A stretch of 64,000 nucleotides of DNA from Chrysomallon squamiferum (taxonomy: Eukaryota > Mollusca > Gastropoda > Neomphalida > Peltospiridae). The DNA lies in contig CM022665.1 in NCBI GenBank assembly GCA_012295275.1, positions 14,477,976-14,541,975 of the forward strand, read 5' to 3'. The position numbers and the translations under genes are program-made. Below the pieces are notes generated by a model. The model was not told the DNA's origin. It was given only the letters and a program-made list of their open reading frames with translations, and searched no databases. This document shows positions 60,401 through 64,000 of the stretch, piece after piece. Numbering within the stretch: the stretch's first letter is position 1; every line of letters begins with the position of its first letter.

Positions 60401-62976
60401 TTATTATTGTTGTTGTTAATTGTTTGCTTGCTATATTGTAAAAGTTAAACATGATAATATAAAATTAACTGTGTTCAAATGTCTTTTTTTAATAAAAAAA
60501 ACCCCACCAAAATAAATAAATAATAATAACAGTAAAATAAAATAAAATATAAATAAATAAATTATAATAAATTAAAATAATATTAAAATAAAATAAAATA
60601 AATAAAAATCACATAGGCGTTTAAAATAATTATCTTAACAGTCAAAATTAATCTGAAAACTACATACTACTCTCTGCTTGGCACCTGTGGTAAATATTTT
60701 GTATACTCGCCACTGTTTGGCAAACAGTGACCCATATGTCAGTGAAACACCAACAACAATAGAAACTATCCTCATCTGAAATAAAATAAGGAAGTTCAGA
60801 TACAGACAAAATGAAATGCCCACACAAATAAATATGATAATAAAATGATAAATGCACAGATAAATATGATAATAAAGTGACAATTGCACAGTCATCATAA
60901 AGATGATCATAAACTGATAATTGCAGATAAATATGACAATAAAATGATAAGTGCACAAATATGATAATAAATTAATTGCACAGATAAATATGACAATAAA
61001 TGCTAATTGCACAGACAGATAAATATGATAATAAATTAATTGCACAGAAGAAGACGATAATAAAACAATAATTTCACAGACTAATAAATATGATCATAAA
61101 GTGATAATGGCACAGACAGATAAATATGATAATAAAATCATAAATGGTCAAACAGATATAAAACTGACACTTGAAAGATTAGTTAGTGAAATAAAATGTC
61201 TTTAAGTTTATTTCTACTTACAGCAAAGGTAATTACATTCCTTAACATTCTCTCTGTCTCTCTCTCATGTCATGATTTTCATTTAATTATTATGTGTATA
61301 AGAACTCACCTGACAAATGGTAATGTTTGGATTTTCATGGATTTCATGTATAAATACAGAAATATACATGAGTATACAGCCAACCAAAGTAAAGTAACTC
61401 AGTCGTGGAGAGGATATTTTAATTATTCTGCAAGAAAATAACTGTAAATATTACTATTTAAAAAAAAATTTTAAAAGTAATGATAATAATAACTGTAAAT
61501 ATACTATTTTGCATGAAAATATCAGTCAGTTTAGTTTTCAAGAATATAACTGTAAATATATTATTCTACAAGAAAACTGTAAATGTTATATTTCAAGAAA
61601 GGAACTGTAAATACAATTATTCTATAAGAAAGTAACTGTAATCATTCTACCAAAAATTAAATAACTGTAAATATATTACAGGAAAACAACTGTAAATATA
61701 CCACAAGAAAATTACTCTAAATATCATATACTATGAAAAAATGCCTGTAAATATAATTATTCTACAAGAAAACAACTGACTTTATTAGTATATGTATTAA
61801 ATTGACAAATATAAGAACAACTATTGTAAAGGGCAAATAGTATACTAATTGTGTTAATGGACAGAATGAGAGATGTGTTTGCTCTTTGATGTCAAGTCAC
61901 ACACAGTTTAAACATTTGAAACTAAAAATTATTTTATACATTTTAAGGCGTACCAGTGGCAGTATAAATAAATAGTCTAATAAAAGTTATTGATTTAGGA
62001 ATGCTATCATTACTCATAATACAGTAAATATAATGCTGTCACGAATGTTTTGGACACCAAATATTTATCACTTACAACTGCTGTGATGATGTCATGTGTG
62101 ATGAGCTGAAAAGTGTATATATCTTTTAACAGTAGAAGAAACTGGCCTCCTCTATATGCAGTGACTTAGATTTTATTTTCATTTTTTTTATCTGAAGGAT
62201 ATCTTTAAATGTGTTTCAGAAAAAATCCCTCAATGCAATCTTTAAAACATTCATTTCTATATTATGATGACTCAAGATGGGAAAGAAACTGTAGGGTTTT
62301 ACTTAATTTTTGTTCTTAATTTATGATTATATGCTGTGACACTAATTATTTAGAACCATAATAAGAGAGATTGAAGCATGCAGCTGCCATGCTAAGAACT
62401 ATTCATTTTCAATTAGCAGAAAGCAATTTTCATATGCACCTTCCTTTAGACAGGAAAGGAAATAGCATGGCCCCTGATAAACCAGTGGGCAAAACACTGG
62501 CTGGGAGGAGAAATGGAAGCTTAAAATGAAATGACAAATATTATGCAGGCCAAGTTGTGCACTAATCAATGAAATTTTTTTAAAATATTAAGTTAATTAC
62601 AACTTATTGGTTGTGTGTATCATATACAGAATTCATGCAGAAAAATTATCAAAGAAACCAGAAAATCTATCTATCTATCTTTCTATCTATGAATATTTTA
62701 AAGACTCAAAGCTTATTTAAGTATATCACTAATTGTATTAGTACATGCCATTGACTTATTGTACAATTGGTCACAAATGTTTTTAATTATAATTATTATT
62801 GTATCAAAACATTAGTTCAACTTACCGGCTCTTCCTATTAATATAGAAGAATGCAAAGAAGAAAATAGTAAGTGCAATACCAAGAGATGACAGAATACAA
62901 AAAACGATGTAAATAGGTAGTGATAATTTCTTATACTTCACAACAAAAACTGGGGAATCTAAAGGAACTCTGCCAT
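57425..62976 (-). CDS. GABA-B-like class C GPCR, seven-transmembrane part (5' end outside window)
   Basis: G-protein-coupled receptor of the GABA-B family; the extracellular ligand-binding part must lie beyond base 64000. Minus-strand exons: 62976-62826, 61427-61310, 60775-60668, 60227-60081, 59472-59329, 59030-58842, 57469-57425; phases agree. The first visible exon begins DGRVPLDSPVF, as at the GABA-B ectodomain/TM1 border, and holds TM1. RIIKISSPRL before TM2 and FAKQWRVYKIF after TM3 are close to GABA-B subunit 2. TM4 ends in IWFIMDPF. ECL2 keeps a cysteine (KVLVCESQ), TM5 ends FLAVQTRN, and TM6 and TM7 share one exon ending CFIMVPK. Exon 3 has an alternative in-frame donor three bases earlier. 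The last exon adds only 14 residues (VREFMTSEDVMSVQ), so no coiled-coil tail is seen; that exon is the least certain. It may be an orphan relative and not GABBR1 or GABBR2 itself. Confidence 0.85.
59500..59725. repeat. Degenerate (ATT/ACT)n triplet tract
   Basis: Imperfect ATT, ACT and GCT triplets give spurious open frames of Ile/Thr/Leu on both strands. It lies in the receptor intron upstream of exon 59472-59329. Confidence 0.85.
59835..60050. repeat. (CATA)n/(TATA)n tract
   Basis: Degenerate ACAT, TATA and ACAC units in a receptor intron. Tyr/Ile/His-rich frames through it are not genes. Confidence 0.8.
60810..61150. repeat. Minisatellite (GATAAATATGATAATAAA-type) in receptor intron
   Basis: About nine to ten imperfect units of roughly 25-40 bases: GCACAGATAAATATGATAAT then AAARTGATAAT, with deletions and CAGA variants. 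It fills the intron between receptor exons 61427-61310 and 60775-60668. Confidence 0.85.
61421..61785. repeat. Minisatellite built from a splice-acceptor segment
   Basis: About ten imperfect units of about 25-50 bases with core ATTATTCTACAAGAAAA followed by CTGTAAATAT. Read on the minus strand the unit is TTTTCTTGTAG|AATAATT. The true acceptor of the receptor exon starting at 61427 is TTTTCTTGCAG|AATAATT. The array therefore consists of repeated copies of that intron-exon border, running into the intron. Confidence 0.8.
62411..62518 (+). mobile_element. Decayed gastropod-type dispersed repeat
   Basis: Ordered likeness to a repeat I recall from gastropod genomes: AATTAGCAGAAAGCAATTTT, CATATGCACCTTCCTTTAGA, CAGGAAAGGA, CCAGTGGGCAAAACACTGGC, TGGGAGGAGAAAT. 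It would be a different portion of the same family as the fragment at 33043. From memory only. Confidence 0.4.
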
Positions 62977-62994
62977 CTGAATAGAAGAAAAAAA

Positions 62995-63006
62995 ATAAAA
63001 AATAAA

Positions 63007-63049
<43 letters not shown>

Positions 63050-63054
63050 TTAAA

Positions 63055-63097
<43 letters not shown>

Positions 63098-63102
63098 TTA
63101 AA

Positions 63103-63140
<38 letters not shown>

Positions 63141-63155
63141 TAACAATAATAATAA
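62995..63155. repeat. (AAT)n compound microsatellite
   Basis: Three runs of AAT units split by AAATTAAA strings. Asn-rich and Leu-rich frames on the two strands are products of the repeat. Confidence 0.95.
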
Positions 63156-63254
63156 TTCAGCTAAAACCTATTTTGCTTGAAGCAGCAATGATTTATTTAA
63201 GGCTAAACGTTATTAAAAATCATTACGACTAAATTGGCTTGTTATTTGAGATGA

Positions 63255-63680
63255 TGGTGCACAAACCAATTTGTTAGTGGATAGGATAATGTAATTGTTA
63301 GTTTGTTAGTGAATATTGTAAAGTAATGGTTTGTAAGTAAATATGTTAGAGTAATTACAGGTAAAGATGATAGTACAGTTGTTGGTGGAGATGATATCTA
63401 CACTGACTATATCAGTGGAATGATGGTGTATCTGTTAGTTTGTTGGTAGAGATGATAATGATTGTTTATTAGTGGATGTAAGTGTAATCACTAATTTGTT
63501 AGTATAAATAAAAGCATATCTGTCACTGGATAATATAGTGTAACTGTTAGTTTTGTAGTGAATATGACAATGTAACTGTTTGTTAGTGGATATGATAGTG
63601 TAAAAATTATTAGTGTTGGTTAAAGTTTAATTGTTAGTTTGTTAGTGGACATAAAGATATAATACCCTTTGTTTGTTAGT
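63255..63680. repeat. Minisatellite (GTTAGTTTGTTAGTGGATAT-type)
   Basis: About ten to twelve imperfect units of roughly 33-45 bases. Typical unit: GTTAGTTTGTTAGTGGATAT, then GATAGTGTAACT. It lies upstream of the first visible receptor exon, presumably in an intron. From here to 64000 no further receptor exon was recognised. Confidence 0.8.
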
Positions 63681-64000
63681 TAAGGATATGGTATAAAATA
63701 CATGAGACATCTCAACAGGTATGTTAGCATGAATAATTATTCAGAAGCATTCAGATGATGAAACAACAGTATAATTTAGCCCAAAACACATTACTCTGTG
63801 TTTGCTAATAATGTATGCAATAACAACTGACACAAATAGGTTAATTCTGTTCAGGATCACTAATTAAATCTTCTTTTGAAGTCATATAAATTAGCCTTGA
63901 CCTAAGATATTATATTATAAATCTTGCTGAGTAATGTTATCTGTGAAATGCAGGGGAAAGAAATGCAATATGAAGTATGAACAATACATTGAAATAGTTA

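Noticed and set aside
62920-63180. Asn-rich and Leu-rich open frames
   Set aside because: Direct translation of an (AAT)n microsatellite on the two strands.

Overview
This is a 64 kb piece of an AT-rich animal nuclear genome, most likely a mollusc and possibly a gastropod. Genes are split into short exons with GT-AG introns. Long tracts of (CT)n, (CA)n, (ATT)n, (ATGT)n and similar simple repeats fill the gaps. Two decayed pieces resemble a dispersed repeat that I associate, from memory, with gastropod genomes. No bacterial, viral or organellar gene is visible. All exon joins below were derived by eye from reading-frame phase, splice signals and family similarity.

Layout: (1) 1500-3602, plus strand: a three-exon Rho-family small GTPase (195 aa) with no CAAX box. 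(2) 3.6-12 kb: gene-free, repeat-rich DNA. (3) 12071-18029, plus strand: a nine-exon GFM2 gene (mitochondrial ribosome-recycling EF-G2, 765 aa). (4) 19029-26560, minus strand: an eleven-exon NRDE2 homologue (1180 aa), convergent with GFM2. (5) 30301-53648, plus strand: a fifteen-exon gene for an 1105-aa protein with an N-terminal calponin-homology domain like that of neuron navigators, a long disordered middle, a coiled coil and a C-terminal SAM domain. I do not know this architecture from any described family. (6) 57425-62976, minus strand: the seven-transmembrane part of a GABA-B-like class C receptor; its ligand-binding 5' part lies beyond base 64000.

The genes are not an operon and show no common pathway: cytoskeletal signalling (Rho, CH-SAM), mitochondrial translation (GFM2), nuclear RNA surveillance (NRDE2) and neurotransmission (GABA-B-like). 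The most striking shared pattern is at the DNA level. In several introns, tandem repeats appear to be built from the neighbouring exon edge, including splice acceptors (receptor intron before 61427, CH-SAM introns 1 and 3), and the NRDE2 C-terminal tail has a copy inside an intron.

The best candidate for something undescribed is the CH-SAM protein, followed by the splice-acceptor minisatellite in the receptor gene.
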